From Pseudarthrobacter polychromogenes (GTDB lineage Bacteria; Actinomycetota; Actinomycetes; Actinomycetales; Micrococcaceae), in assembly GCF_014644495.1 (NCBI RefSeq), contig NZ_BMKU01000011.1:1-64000 (forward strand): a stretch of 64,000 nucleotides of DNA, given 5' to 3'. How positions within the stretch are numbered: position 1 is the first letter of the stretch; every line of letters begins with the position of its first letter. Shown here piece by piece: positions 24,906 to 34,864 of the stretch. Below the pieces are notes generated by a model. It was not told the DNA's origin, did no database searches, and was given only the letters and a program-made list of their open reading frames with translations. The translations under genes and the position numbers were made by a program.

Positions 24906-27287
24906 TCAGTGCCGCACTTCCAGGCCCGGGGAGGCGGCCTCGGTGGAGTTCTTGAGCAGGACGTCGAGGAGGGTGATGGCGGCCGCCTTGTCCAGCGGGT
25001 TGTTTTTGTTCCCGCATTTGGGTGACTGGACGCAGGAAGGGCACCCGGAATCACATTCGCAGGCCTTGATGGCGTCACGGGTGGCTGTCAGCCAGACCTT
25101 GGCCTTGTCGAAACCGCGCTCCGCAAAACCCGCGCCGCCGGGGTGCCCGTCATACACGAAGATGGTGGGCACCCCGGTGTCGGCGTGCAATGCCGTGGAC
25201 ACCCCGCCGATATCCCACCGGTCGCTGGACGCCACCAGGGGCAGCAGGCCGATGGCTGCATGTTCCGCTGCGTGCAGCGCGCCGGGAAACTGGGCTTCGA
25301 TCAGGCCCGCCCCGGTGAGGGAGCTGTTGTCCACCACGAACCAGACGGCCTTGGTGAAGAGTTCGCGGGCACCCAGTTCCAGCGGCTCCTCCCCAAGGAT
25401 TTCGTTGGAGATGAGGGCCTTGCGCTGGAAGGAAACAACCTGGGTAGTCACTTTGACGTCGCCGAAATGAACAGAGATGTCACCCCATTCCGCCGTCCGC
25501 TGGGTTTCCAGCACGTCGATCTGGGTCACGTCCCGGGCGGTGGTGTAGTAGTCGGGATTGGCGCGGCGCACCATCACGCAGTGATCGTCCTCGTTGAGGT
25601 CCTCCACCACGTAGCTGTCACCCTGGTGGATGTAGACGGCGCCGGTGTGGGCCTGGTAGTGCGTCTGCGGGGAATCCATCGTGCCAAGGAGGGAGCCGGT
25701 CTCGGCATCCACGATGCTCACCGGCCCACCGCCATCGGCCCGCAGGTTCACCATGGCCGCCGCGCTCTGGGAGTGTGTCCAGAACCAGCCCGCGGGCCGC
25801 CGCCGCAGGTAGCCTTGTGCCACCAGCCTGTCCAGGAGGGACTCCGCGGTGCTGCCGAACAGGACCAGTTCGGCGGGTCCCAGGGGAAGCTCGGCAGCCG
25901 CGGCGCACAGGTGCGGCCCCAGGACGTAGGGGTTGGAGGGGTCGAAGACCGTCGCTTCCACTGACACGTCGAAGATCGCCTCGGGATGGTTCACCAGGAA
26001 GGTGTCCAGGGGATCGTCGCTGGCCACGAAGGCCGCGATGGCATCCTGGCCCGCCCTTCCGGCCCGTCCGATCTGCTGGAACAGGGAAGCCCGGGTGCCT
26101 GGCCATCCTGCCACCAGGACGGCGTCGAGGCCGGAGATATCGATGCCCAGTTCCAGCGCTGAGGTACTCGAAACGCCCAGCAGTTCGCCGGAGCGCAGGG
26201 CCCGTTCCACCGCACGGCGTTCTTCGGGCAGGTATCCGGAACGGTAGGCGGCCACCCGCTGCGGCAGGCTGGGATCCACCTCGTCCAGGAGGCGTTTCGT
26301 GATCGAGGAGATGGTTTCCGCCCCGCGCCGGGACTTGATGAACGCTATGGTGCGGGTGCGCGCGGACACCAGGTTTGCCAGCAGGTCGGCGGTTTCTGCC
26401 ACCGCCGTCCGCCGTTCCCTGGCGCCGTTCTCGCCCCGGACTTCGGTCAGGGCCGGTTCCCAGAAGGCCACGGTGGTGGAACCGTGCGGGGAGCCGTCAC
26501 GGGACACGGCCTTGACCGGGGCGCCGATGAGCCGGGCGAAGGAGACGTCAGGCTCCGAGGCTGTGGCGGAGGCCGCGATGAACACTGGGCCCGGGTGGGC
26601 CGTGCCTGCCCCGTAGTAGGCGCAGATCCGGCGCAGCCGCCGCATCAGGTTGGCCACGTGGGAGCCGAACACTCCGCGGTAGCTGTGGGCCTCGTCAATG
26701 ATCACGTAGCGCAGGCGGCGGAAGAACCCGGCCCACCAGGCATGGTTGGGAAGGATCCCGAAGTGGAGCATGTCCGGGTTGGCCAGGATGAAGTTGGCGT
26801 GGTCCCTGATCCAGCGGCGGGACGCGGGGTCGGTGTCGCCGTCGTAGGTCTCCGCCCGCACGGTGGGCAGTTTCAGGGCGCGGATGGCGTTGAGCTGGTC
26901 GGCCGCCAGGGCTTTGGTGGGGGAGAGGTACAGGGTGACGGCGCCGTCGTCGTGGATTTTCCCCGGGTCAGCCAGGACCCGCAGTTCGGAGCGGTGGATG
27001 GCGTCGATGGCCGGCAGCTGATACGCCAGCGATTTCCCTGACGCGGTTCCGGTGGCCACCACAACGTGTTCGCCGCCGTGGGCTATGCCGGCTGCCTCCA
27101 CCTGGTGCCGGTAGGGCTCCTGGATGCCCAGCGATCGGTACGCCGCGACCAGGTCCGGGTGGACCCAGACGGGCCATGGCTCATGCTCGGCCTCGCGCGC
27201 CGGGATGGTTCGCACATGACGGAGCTGTTCCGGGTCCGGGCCGCGGCCCAGCAGGGGAATCAGGGAGTCATGGGGGTTCACCCCCAC
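24906..27287 (-). CDS. DEAH-box helicase with DUF1998 zinc-binding C-terminus (Hrq1/MrfA-like)
   Basis: A 793-residue superfamily 2 helicase. Motif I is ATGTASGKS (78-86), followed by YLSPTKALAADQ, DEAH (198-201), and C-terminal motifs including GVSSTSALELGIDI and QQIGRAGRAGQ. The DUF1998 end carries a four-cysteine zinc site, CECDSGCPSCVQSPKCG. Relatives (B. subtilis MrfA/YprA, yeast Hrq1) act in DNA repair, including interstrand crosslink or mitomycin damage. The GTG at 27287 is the best in-frame start. In actinobacteria this helicase sits next to Tad genes; the reason for the pairing is unknown. Confidence 0.93.
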   Translation of the reverse strand: MGVNPHDSLIPLLGRGPDPEQLRHVRTIPAREAEHEPWPVWVHPDLVAAYRSLGIQEPYRHQVEAAGIAHGGEHVVVATGTASGKSLAYQLPAIDAIHRSELRVLADPGKIHDDGAVTLYLSPTKALAADQLNAIRALKLPTVRAETYDGDTDPASRRWIRDHANFILANPDMLHFGILPNHAWWAGFFRRLRYVIIDEAHSYRGVFGSHVANLMRRLRRICAYYGAGTAHPGPVFIAASATASEPDVSFARLIGAPVKAVSRDGSPHGSTTVAFWEPALTEVRGENGARERRTAVAETADLLANLVSARTRTIAFIKSRRGAETISSITKRLLDEVDPSLPQRVAAYRSGYLPEERRAVERALRSGELLGVSSTSALELGIDISGLDAVLVAGWPGTRASLFQQIGRAGRAGQDAIAAFVASDDPLDTFLVNHPEAIFDVSVEATVFDPSNPYVLGPHLCAAAAELPLGPAELVLFGSTAESLLDRLVAQGYLRRRPAGWFWTHSQSAAAMVNLRADGGGPVSIVDAETGSLLGTMDSPQTHYQAHTGAVYIHQGDSYVVEDLNEDDHCVMVRRANPDYYTTARDVTQIDVLETQRTAEWGDISVHFGDVKVTTQVVSFQRKALISNEILGEEPLELGARELFTKAVWFVVDNSSLTGAGLIEAQFPGALHAAEHAAIGLLPLVASSDRWDIGGVSTALHADTGVPTIFVYDGHPGGAGFAERGFDKAKVWLTATRDAIKACECDSGCPSCVQSPKCGNKNNPLDKAAAITLLDVLLKNSTEAASPGLEVRH

Positions 27288-27346
27288 ATTGTTTCACCCG
27301 GCGGAGCCTTGCCGGCCCCGGTTCGCCATGGGGGTAACAGGAAGGG

Positions 27347-28039
27347 TCAGCTCAGGGAGAGGTCGGAACCGTCATGGGATGCGGAGAGCATCAGCACGCG
27401 GGAAACGGTGGTCCAGCCGAGGTGGGAATACAGTTTCCGGCCGTCGGCGGAGGCCAGGAGAAGGCCCTCCTGCACGTCGTGCTCGAAGGCCTGGGCGGCC
27501 AGGGCACGCATGATGAAACTGCCCAGGCCGCGGCGCTGGAAAGCCGGTTCGGTGATGATCTTGTCAAACACCGCGGTTTCCCCCACCACAAAAACGCGTC
27601 CGCTGGCCGCCAGGGTGTCGCCGGAGCGGACCTCTGCGTAGTGCACGCCGTCCTGCTCCCACGTCGAATGCGTGAGGTCGTCGTCGGAGAGCCAGGGATC
27701 CTCGGCGTCCTGGGTTTCCATATCCACGATCATCATCGCCTGCGAGCTGGAGGTCACGTTCAGGCCGTGCCGTTCCGCCAGGGCGGAGTACCGGGGGATG
27801 TCATTGGTGAGGATGGTGAGGACCCTCGCGGGTGCTTCGGCCGTCTTTGCGGCCAGGGCTGCGAACTCATCGTCCGCGGGCTCGGAAGCGAAGAATTCCC
27901 AGTCGCCGCTGGTGTCGGCGCGAAGCGCAGCAGGGAAACGGCCCTCGGTGGATGTCCTGTAACCGCGACAGCCGGCCCAACCGGCCACCCACACCTCAAG
28001 AAGGCCAGTGATGTCTTCAACCATGGTTTCCGGACTCAT
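27347..28039 (-). CDS. GNAT family N-acetyltransferase
   Basis: A 230-residue protein. The C-terminal half has the GNAT acetyl-CoA loop FQRRGLGSFIMRAL and a following SADGRKLYSHLGW element seen in single-domain acetyltransferases. The N-terminal half is variable and may select the substrate, which cannot be inferred. It lies between the helicase and trhO on the minus strand with its own promoter region. Confidence 0.85.
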   Translation of the reverse strand: MSPETMVEDITGLLEVWVAGWAGCRGYRTSTEGRFPAALRADTSGDWEFFASEPADDEFAALAAKTAEAPARVLTILTNDIPRYSALAERHGLNVTSSSQAMMIVDMETQDAEDPWLSDDDLTHSTWEQDGVHYAEVRSGDTLAASGRVFVVGETAVFDKIITEPAFQRRGLGSFIMRALAAQAFEHDVQEGLLLASADGRKLYSHLGWTTVSRVLMLSASHDGSDLSLS

Positions 28040-28205
28040 GGCATGAGACTATTCCAGCCCGACCGCCAGCAACAGGGGGCTGCCAAGAGCTTATGCAATT
28101 GTGATGCGGCGGAAGCGCCGGTACGGGCCGGCAGTCATGGCCGCTGCTCCGGCAGCCGCAGGTTTCCCGCGCCGCCCGCCTAACCGTGCCGTTACCCTTA
28201 AATAC

Positions 28206-29099
28206 GTGGCTTTAAACCGAATTGTGCTTTTTTACGGCTTTACCCCCCTTCCCGACCCGGAGGCGGTGCGGCTCTGGCAGCGTGCCCTCTGCGAGAAGCT
28301 CGGGCTGACGGGCCGCATCCTGATCTCCAAGGACGGCATCAACGCCACCGTGGGCGGTGAGATCGGTGCCGTGAAGCAATACGTGAAGACAACCCGCGAG
28401 TACCAGGGCTTTCGGGACATCGACGTGAAATGGTCCGACGGTGGTGCGGAGGACTTCCCGCGCCTCAGCGTCAAGGTGCGCGATGAGATTGTCTCCTTCG
28501 GCGCCCCCGGCGAGCTGAAGGTCGATGCCCAGGGGGTGGTGGGCGGCGGAACCCACCTTAAGCCCGAGGAACTGCACCAGCTCGTTGACACCAAGAAGCA
28601 AAGCGGGGAGGACGTGGTCTTCTTCGACGGGCGGAATGCCTTCGAAGCGCAGATCGGCCGGTTCAAGGACGCAATCGTCCCGGACGTTGCCACCACCCAT
28701 GACTTCATCCAGGAACTCGAGTCCGGTAAGTATGACGGGCTCAAGGACAAGCCCGTGGTCACCTACTGCACCGGCGGAATCCGCTGCGAGGTGCTGTCCA
28801 GTCTGATGGTGAACCGGGGCTTCAAAGAGGTGTACCAGCTGGACGGCGGTATTGTCCGCTACGGTGAAACCTTCAAGGACCAGGGCCTGTGGGAGGGCTC
28901 GCTCTACGTCTTCGACAAGCGCATGCACCTGGAGTTCAGCGACGACGCGAAGACCATCGGGCAGTGCACCCGCTGCGCAGCGCCCACCAGCAAGTTCGAG
29001 AACTGCTCCAACCCCAGCTGCCGCACCCTTACCCTGTACTGCGCGGAGTGCGCCTCCAGCCCGGAAACCCTCCGCTGCCCGGAGGGCTGCGCCGCCTAA
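28206..29099 (+). CDS. trhO: Rhodanese-domain tRNA uridine-34 hydroxylase
   Basis: A 297-residue enzyme predicted to make 5-hydroxyuridine at the tRNA wobble position. It has an N-terminal acylphosphatase-like domain ([14 protein letters not shown]), a rhodanese domain with active-site Cys188 in [11 protein letters not shown], and a C-terminal cysteine-rich region ([20 protein letters not shown]). The GTG start at 28206 follows TTAAATAC with no visible Shine-Dalgarno sequence, so a leaderless mRNA is possible. Upstream ATG starts would add residues absent from the family. Confidence 0.93.
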   Translation: MALNRIVLFYGFTPLPDPEAVRLWQRALCEKLGLTGRILISKDGINATVGGEIGAVKQYVKTTREYQGFRDIDVKWSDGGAEDFPRLSVKVRDEIVSFGAPGELKVDAQGVVGGGTHLKPEELHQLVDTKKQSGEDVVFFDGRNAFEAQIGRFKDAIVPDVATTHDFIQELESGKYDGLKDKPVVTYCTGGIRCEVLSSLMVNRGFKEVYQLDGGIVRYGETFKDQGLWEGSLYVFDKRMHLEFSDDAKTIGQCTRCAAPTSKFENCSNPSCRTLTLYCAECASSPETLRCPEGCAA

Positions 29100-29114
29100 G
29101 CACAGGCAACCACC

Positions 29115-29699
29115 TCAGAGGAGCCGCAGCCGGTAGGCGTAGTTCGCGCCTGTCCTGGCCTCCACCCTGATGGTGAGCGCTGTCTCCGAGGAGAGATAGA
29201 TGACGTTCTCCCGGTTGATCCCGCACCGGAGCCCCAGGTCCACCAGGGTCAGTGAGTCGCTGCGGACCGTGAAGGTCACGCGCCGCTGGCTGCGGCACGC
29301 CAGGGCCAGCGCGTAGGTGCCAGTCCCCAGCACCGGCGTGGACTCCGTCCGGACGTTGCCCGCGGCCACAAGGCCCGCCCCCGCGGAGGCCACGGGCTGC
29401 CCGGTGTCGGGCAGCGTGCGGGCCGCCCACGCGCCAACGTCCTCCTCGCTGACGGGGTCGTTCTGCAGGGGGTCGCGGGTGAACACCGGCCCGGGAAGAC
29501 GCGTCCCTTCCGCCTCGACGGGCCCTGGCAGGTTCCGCCCGTCGTCGTACGTATATTCACACCCGCCCAGCACCATGCCGGCGGCCATGGCAGCAATGAC
29601 GACGGCGGCGGCCGGCTTCCGCGCAGGCCGCACCCGTGCGTCCCCACCGGGGGCCGTGGGGACGGTGGATGGCGCGGAGGCTGTCCGCACACTGGGCAT
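29115..29699 (-). CDS. Putative lipoprotein, function unknown
   Basis: A 194-residue protein with a basic N-terminus, a hydrophobic segment and the lipobox LGGC (about residue 47), so it is probably anchored outside the membrane. The mature part ends in a beta-rich domain with TGTYALALACRSQRRVTF and the terminal GANYAYRLRLL. That architecture and ending resemble the next upstream gene (29750-30226), so the two look like diverged tandem paralogues. Not recognised otherwise. Confidence 0.8.
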   Translation of the reverse strand: MPSVRTASAPSTVPTAPGGDARVRPARKPAAAVVIAAMAAGMVLGGCEYTYDDGRNLPGPVEAEGTRLPGPVFTRDPLQNDPVSEEDVGAWAARTLPDTGQPVASAGAGLVAAGNVRTESTPVLGTGTYALALACRSQRRVTFTVRSDSLTLVDLGLRCGINRENVIYLSSETALTIRVEARTGANYAYRLRLL

Positions 29700-29749
29700 A
29701 GTCCGACTGTATGCCCGCAGGCGACGGCGGGCCAGAGCACGGAAGGCGG

Positions 29750-30226
29750 TTATTCCGCGGGGGCCAGCCGGTAGGCGTAAATGAGGGGTGCGTCCACGCT
29801 GTACGTGCTGATGTCCAGTGTGCCGGCGTCCGGCAGGGTGATTTTTGTCATTTCCCGGCTTCCGTTGCAGGCTGCTCCGGCGTCCGCCAGCTTCTTCCCG
29901 TCCAGCGATACGGCGAAGAAGGCCTTCCCGCCACCCTCGCACGTGGCGGTGAGGGTATAGCGCCCCGCCGGGACATCAGCGGCTTCCCTGATGATGCGGT
30001 CCCGGTTGAGGATTTTACCGGCGTCCTCAAGGACCGCTCCCGGAACCGGGGGCAGCGCGGTGGCCTGCCACTGCGGAACGTCCGCGTTCTCGATGGAAAC
30101 AACGGGGGAGCACCCGGCCAGGACAAGGGCCGCCGCACCCGCGGACACGGCGGACCACGGCATCAGGCGGGCGCTCCGCGCGGGCCGGAACCGGGCGCGC
30201 GGAGGGACGGAAAGACGCGAAGGCAT
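29750..30226 (-). CDS. Putative lipoprotein, paralogue of the downstream lipoprotein
   Basis: A 158-residue protein with a long basic leader, the lipobox LAGC (about residues 36-39) and a beta-rich mature domain containing PAGRYTLTATCEGGGKAFF, two more cysteines and the ending LIYAYRLAPAE. The paired pattern (G-Y-T/A-L-T/A-C and YAYRL) is shared with the gene 50 nt downstream. No characterised family recognised. It is divergent from a methyltransferase gene. Confidence 0.8.
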   Translation of the reverse strand: MPSRLSVPPRARFRPARSARLMPWSAVSAGAAALVLAGCSPVVSIENADVPQWQATALPPVPGAVLEDAGKILNRDRIIREAADVPAGRYTLTATCEGGGKAFFAVSLDGKKLADAGAACNGSREMTKITLPDAGTLDISTYSVDAPLIYAYRLAPAE

Positions 30227-30289
30227 GCCTCAACGCTACCCGGTGCGGGCGGCCCCGGGCTCCGGCGCCCGCCGGACTAAACTTGGGCA

Positions 30290-31951
30290 GTGCCTAAATC
30301 CCCATACGAGTTCACCGCCGGCAACACCCCGGACGCACCCCGCAGCGACCTCCCGGAACTGCTCACGGCCCTCGCCGCCGACCTGAGGCGCCTGGACTAC
30401 ACTCCCGACGGCGTCGCCCGGCTCCTGGGCGCCGCAGCCTCCGCTGCCCTGAACCGGGACCAGATCATTCCGGCCCTGCTGGCAGTGGACCGGGTACTGC
30501 GCCAGGACGAAGGGAACGCGGCGCTCGCCGCCGTCGTCCGCCTGTGGCTCCTGGCCGAGCCGCAGGCGAAGGAAACACTCGACGCCGCCCTTCCGGGCAT
30601 CGGTGCCGACGGCCTCCTCACGCTGGGGCTTGTTGAGCCCGTTCCCGGCGCGGGTCTGTTGGCTGCCAAAGCTGACTTGCGGCCGTACGGGTGGGAGGGG
30701 AACGAAGGTCAGAGCGACAGCGGCAGCGGGGGTGCGGAGCTCTGGGTGGCCAGCGATCTGGCCGCGCACCAGCAGGCGGGGGTGCTGCGGCACGACCATG
30801 TGCTCGGCATCGGCCAGGCGTCCACCACCCTGGTGCAGACCACCGTCCGCCGCCATACGGAACGCGCCCTGGACCTCGGCACCGGATGCGGCATCCAGAC
30901 CTTCCACCTGCTCCACCACTGCGAGCACGTCACGGCAACGGACATCTCCGAACGGGCGCTTGCGTTCACGCGCTTCAACATCCTGCTCAACGCCGCGGCC
31001 CTGTCCGTTGACCCGTCCCGGCTGGAGGACAGGGTGAGCCTGCGCCTGGGGTCGCTGCTGGAGCCTGTGGCCGGTGAGGAGTTCGGGCTGGTGGTGTCCA
31101 ACCCGCCGTTCGTGATCACACCACGAAGCGCAGGCGAGGACGCCGCGGACCAGTTCACCTACCGCGACGGCGGACTGCCGGGCGATGGGATTGTTGCCTC
31201 GCTGGTTGCCGCCCTGCCGGGTGTCCTGGCGCCCGGCGGCACCGCGCAGATGCTGGGGAACTGGGAAGTGGCGGCCGGAACCGGGTGGCAGGAGCGCCCG
31301 CGGATGTGGGTCCGGCCGGACACGGATGCCTGGTTCATCCAGCGCGAGCAGGTGGGACCGGAGCAGTACGCGGAAACCTGGCTGCAGGACGCCTCCGAGG
31401 GCCGGGACCGGCAGCACTACCGGGACGCTTACGCGGCCTACCTGGCGGACTTCGAGTCGAGGAACGTGGAGGGCATCGGCTTCGGCATGGTATGGCTCCG
31501 GCGGCCGCCGGCACCCGGGCAGGGCACCTTCAGCCGGTTCGAGGAAATCACCTACCCCATCGAGCAGCCCATCGGCCCCCACCTGGGCGCCGCCGTCGAA
31601 CGCATCGACTGGCTGGCCGCGCACAGCCTGGAGGACGCGCACCTGCTGGTGGCGGAGGACGTCACGGAGGAGCGCCACCAGCGCCCGGGGGCGGAGCACC
31701 CTGGCGTGATCCTGCTCCGGCAGGGCGCAGGCCTGCGCCGGACAAACCTGCTGAGCACCGAACTGGCAGGCTTCGTGTCGGCCTGCGACGGTGACCTTTC
31801 CGCCGGGCAGATTGCCGGTGCTTTGGAGGCGCTGCTCGGCGGCGGGATGGTGGGGGAGGACGGGTTCGACGCCGGTTCCTTCCGGGGCGGGCTGCTCACC
31901 GATGTGGCCAATCTGGTGCGGGACGGCTTCCTGATCCCCGCCGCCGGATAA
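30290..31951 (+). CDS. Class I SAM-dependent methyltransferase, NPPF type
   Basis: A 553-residue protein with an N-terminal helical domain (about 1-130), a Rossmann-like methyltransferase core with motif I ALDLGTGCGIQ (193-203) and motif IV VVSNPPF (268-274), and a C-terminal domain of about 200 residues. NPP[FY] enzymes methylate amino groups of bases or glutamine; an rRNA guanine or release-factor-like target is possible but not determined. The start is a GTG without a clear ribosome binding site. It is upstream of topA in the same direction. Confidence 0.88.
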   Translation: MPKSPYEFTAGNTPDAPRSDLPELLTALAADLRRLDYTPDGVARLLGAAASAALNRDQIIPALLAVDRVLRQDEGNAALAAVVRLWLLAEPQAKETLDAALPGIGADGLLTLGLVEPVPGAGLLAAKADLRPYGWEGNEGQSDSGSGGAELWVASDLAAHQQAGVLRHDHVLGIGQASTTLVQTTVRRHTERALDLGTGCGIQTFHLLHHCEHVTATDISERALAFTRFNILLNAAALSVDPSRLEDRVSLRLGSLLEPVAGEEFGLVVSNPPFVITPRSAGEDAADQFTYRDGGLPGDGIVASLVAALPGVLAPGGTAQMLGNWEVAAGTGWQERPRMWVRPDTDAWFIQREQVGPEQYAETWLQDASEGRDRQHYRDAYAAYLADFESRNVEGIGFGMVWLRRPPAPGQGTFSRFEEITYPIEQPIGPHLGAAVERIDWLAAHSLEDAHLLVAEDVTEERHQRPGAEHPGVILLRQGAGLRRTNLLSTELAGFVSACDGDLSAGQIAGALEALLGGGMVGEDGFDAGSFRGGLLTDVANLVRDGFLIPAAG

Positions 31952-32087
31952 GGCACGGAGCAAGGCGCCCACAGCGCCCGGCAGAACCCCCTTCTTTTCC
32001 ACATGGATGCGCACATTTCTGCAAAATATGGTGAACTAGGCCAGTATGGGCGCATCTGCCCGAGCAACCTTTTTCTGTAGGAGCACC

Positions 32088-34814
32088 GTGCCAAGCAAGG
32101 CCAAAACCGGCAAGAAACTCGTGATTGTGGAGTCTCCGGCCAAGAGCAAGACCATCGCCAAGTACCTCGGCGAGGGCTTCATCGTAGAGGCCTCCATCGG
32201 TCACATCCGGGACCTGCCGCAGCCGTCCGAACTCCCCGCCGAGCTGAAGAAAACGTCGGTGGGCAAGTTCGCCGTCGACATTGACCACGACTTCAAGCCC
32301 TACTACGTGGTGTCCGCGGACAAGAAGAAAAAGGTGACTGAGCTCAAGGCCGCGCTCAAGGACGCCGACGAACTCTATCTCGCAACCGATGGGGACCGCG
32401 AGGGCGAGGCCATCGCGTGGCACCTGCTGGAAGTGCTCAAGCCCAAGGTCCCGGTATACCGGATGACGTTCGGCGAAATCACCAAGGAAGCCATCCAGCG
32501 CGCCATGGGCAACCTGCGCGACGTGGACACCGCGCTGGTGGACGCCCAGGAGACCCGCCGCGTCCTGGACCGCCTGTACGGCTACGAAATTTCCCCGGTG
32601 CTGTGGCGCAAGGTGGCCCGCGGCCTGTCCGCCGGCCGCGTGCAGTCCGTGGTGACCCGCATGGTGGTGGACCGCGAACGCGAGCGGATGGCCTTCAAGG
32701 CCGCCTCCTACTGGGACCTCACGGGTCAGTTCGGCGCCGACGCCGGCTCCTTCAAAGCCAAGCTCGCCGCCGTGGACGGTGCCAAGGTTGCCAGCGGCCG
32801 GGACTTCAACGACGACGGCGTCCTGACGTCGAAGAACGTTGCCCACCTGAACGAGGAACTGGCTGCGTCCCTGGCGGCAGGGCTGCAGGACGCTTCGTTC
32901 ACTGTCCGGTCCGTGGACACCAAGCCGTACACCCGGCGCCCGGCTGCGCCCTTCACCACGTCCACGCTGCAGCAGGAGGCGGGACGCAAGCTGCGCTTCT
33001 CCTCCAAGAGCACCATGCAGGTGGCCCAGCGGCTGTACGAAAACGGCTACATCACCTATATGCGTACGGACTCCTCCGCGCTGAGCGACGAAGCCCTCAC
33101 CGCCGCGCGGCGCCAGGCGTCCGAGCTGTACGGCCCGGAGTACATCCCGCAATCACCGCGCGTGTACACAGGCAAGGCAGCCAACGCGCAGGAGGCGCAC
33201 GAGGCCATCCGCCCAGCCGGCGACTCGTTCCGCACCCCGGCCCAGGTGGCCAAGCAGCTCTCGGGCGACGAATTCCGCCTGTACGAACTCATCTGGAAGC
33301 GCACCGTCGCGTCCCAGATGGCCGATGCGAAGGGCTCGACGGCGACCATCCGGCTGGGTGCCGTCGCTGCGGACGGCCGGGATGCCGAGTTCTCGGCCTC
33401 CGGCACCGTGATCACGTTCCCCGGCTTCCTCGCCGCCTACGAGGAAGGCAAGGACGAGACCCGCGGAGACGACGACTCCGACGACGCCCGCCGGCTGCCC
33501 AACGTGGCCAAGGGGGATGCCCTCAAGGCCTCCGAGATCCTGGCAGTGGGCCACGAAACCTCACCGCCGCCGCGCTACACCGAAGCGTCACTGACGGCTG
33601 AGCTGGAGAAGAGGGGCATCGGCCGCCCGTCCACCTACGCCTCCACCATCTCCACCATCCAAGACCGCGGATACGTCCGGAAACAGGGTTCTGCGCTGGT
33701 CCCCAGCTGGATCGCCTTCTCGGTGATCCGCCTGCTGGAGCAGCACTTCAGCGACTATGTTGACTACGAGTTCACCGCGGACATGGAAGGCGACCTGGAC
33801 AAGATCGCCAACGGCCAGGCCGTGGGCGCCTCCTGGCTCCGCCACTTCTACTTCGGTGAAGACTCGGACCCGGGCCTGCTGAGCATCGTGAACAACCTGG
33901 GCGAGATCGACGCCCGCGAAATCAACTCCATCCCCATCACCGATGAGATCACGCTCCGGGTTGGCAAATTCGGCCCGTACCTGGAAAGCTCGGCCGCCAC
34001 TGTTGACCCGAAGACCGGGGAGATCGTGGAGTCGCCCCGCGCCAACGTGCCCGAGGACCTGGCTCCGGACGAACTGACCGCTGCCAAGGCCATTGAGCTG
34101 ATGGAAACCGCAGCCCCCGAGGAACGGGTGCTGGGCACCGATCCGCACACCGGGCACACGGTGGTTGCCAAGAACGGCCGCTACGGCGCCTACGTCACCG
34201 AGGTCATCCCGGAGATGACCGAGGAACAGATTGCCGCCCAGCCGGTGGAGTACTACAAGAACGGCAAGCCCAAGCCGCCGAAGAAGCCGGTCAAGGCGAA
34301 GCCCCGCACCGGCTCGCTGTTCAAGTCCATGACCGTGGAGTCGGTCACCCTGGACGAGGCGCTGCAGCTCATGAGCCTGCCCCGCGCCCTGGGCGAGGAC
34401 GGCGAAGGCAACCTCATCACGGTGCAGAACGGCCGGTTTGGTCCTTACCTCAAGAAGGGGACCGACTCCCGGTCCATCGGCTCCGAGGAAGAGATCTTCA
34501 CCATCACCCTGGACCAGGCGCTGGAGATCTACTCCCAGCCGAAGCAGCGCGGTGCCCGGGCCGCCGTCCCGCCACTGGCTGAGTTCGGCCCGGACCCGGT
34601 GTCGGAGAAGAACATCGTGGTGAAGGAAGGCCGCTTCGGCCCCTACATCACGGACGGGATCACCAACATCACCGTTCCGCGGGCAACCTCACTGGAGGAG
34701 CTGACCCGCGAACAGGCCGTGGAACTGCTGGCGGAGAAGCGTGCCAAGGGTCCGGTGAAGCGTACGGCCACCCGCAAGGCTCCGGCCAAGAAGAAGGCCA
34801 CCGCGAAGAAGTAG
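32088..34814 (+). CDS. topA: DNA topoisomerase I
   Basis: A 908-residue type IA topoisomerase that relaxes negative supercoils. The Toprim domain starts LVIVESPAKSKTIAKYL and has DGDREGEA (101-108). The catalytic tyrosine is Tyr324 in ITYMRTDS. The C-terminus has repeated topoisomerase C-terminal domains (NGRFGPYLKKG; EGRFGPYITDG) and a lysine-rich tail (APAKKKATAKK) as in other actinobacteria, in place of zinc fingers. GTG 32088 has AGGAG 4 nt upstream. The downstream sseB-like and ppx genes follow closely. Confidence 0.98.
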   Translation: MPSKAKTGKKLVIVESPAKSKTIAKYLGEGFIVEASIGHIRDLPQPSELPAELKKTSVGKFAVDIDHDFKPYYVVSADKKKKVTELKAALKDADELYLATDGDREGEAIAWHLLEVLKPKVPVYRMTFGEITKEAIQRAMGNLRDVDTALVDAQETRRVLDRLYGYEISPVLWRKVARGLSAGRVQSVVTRMVVDRERERMAFKAASYWDLTGQFGADAGSFKAKLAAVDGAKVASGRDFNDDGVLTSKNVAHLNEELAASLAAGLQDASFTVRSVDTKPYTRRPAAPFTTSTLQQEAGRKLRFSSKSTMQVAQRLYENGYITYMRTDSSALSDEALTAARRQASELYGPEYIPQSPRVYTGKAANAQEAHEAIRPAGDSFRTPAQVAKQLSGDEFRLYELIWKRTVASQMADAKGSTATIRLGAVAADGRDAEFSASGTVITFPGFLAAYEEGKDETRGDDDSDDARRLPNVAKGDALKASEILAVGHETSPPPRYTEASLTAELEKRGIGRPSTYASTISTIQDRGYVRKQGSALVPSWIAFSVIRLLEQHFSDYVDYEFTADMEGDLDKIANGQAVGASWLRHFYFGEDSDPGLLSIVNNLGEIDAREINSIPITDEITLRVGKFGPYLESSAATVDPKTGEIVESPRANVPEDLAPDELTAAKAIELMETAAPEERVLGTDPHTGHTVVAKNGRYGAYVTEVIPEMTEEQIAAQPVEYYKNGKPKPPKKPVKAKPRTGSLFKSMTVESVTLDEALQLMSLPRALGEDGEGNLITVQNGRFGPYLKKGTDSRSIGSEEEIFTITLDQALEIYSQPKQRGARAAVPPLAEFGPDPVSEKNIVVKEGRFGPYITDGITNITVPRATSLEELTREQAVELLAEKRAKGPVKRTATRKAPAKKKATAKK

Positions 34815-34864
34815 CGGCTGTTACGGGGTTTGCATGGGGCACTGGATCGTGATCGGGTAGTGGG

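Noticed and set aside
27288..27346. Regulatory hairpin GGGGGTTCACCCCC near the helicase start
   Set aside because: Short and partly inside the helicase N-terminal codons; no evidence of function.
30236..32014. Long open frame (592 codons) antisense to the methyltransferase gene
   Set aside because: It mirrors the codon pattern of the opposite gene, has no recognisable domain, and the sense frame has clear methyltransferase motifs.
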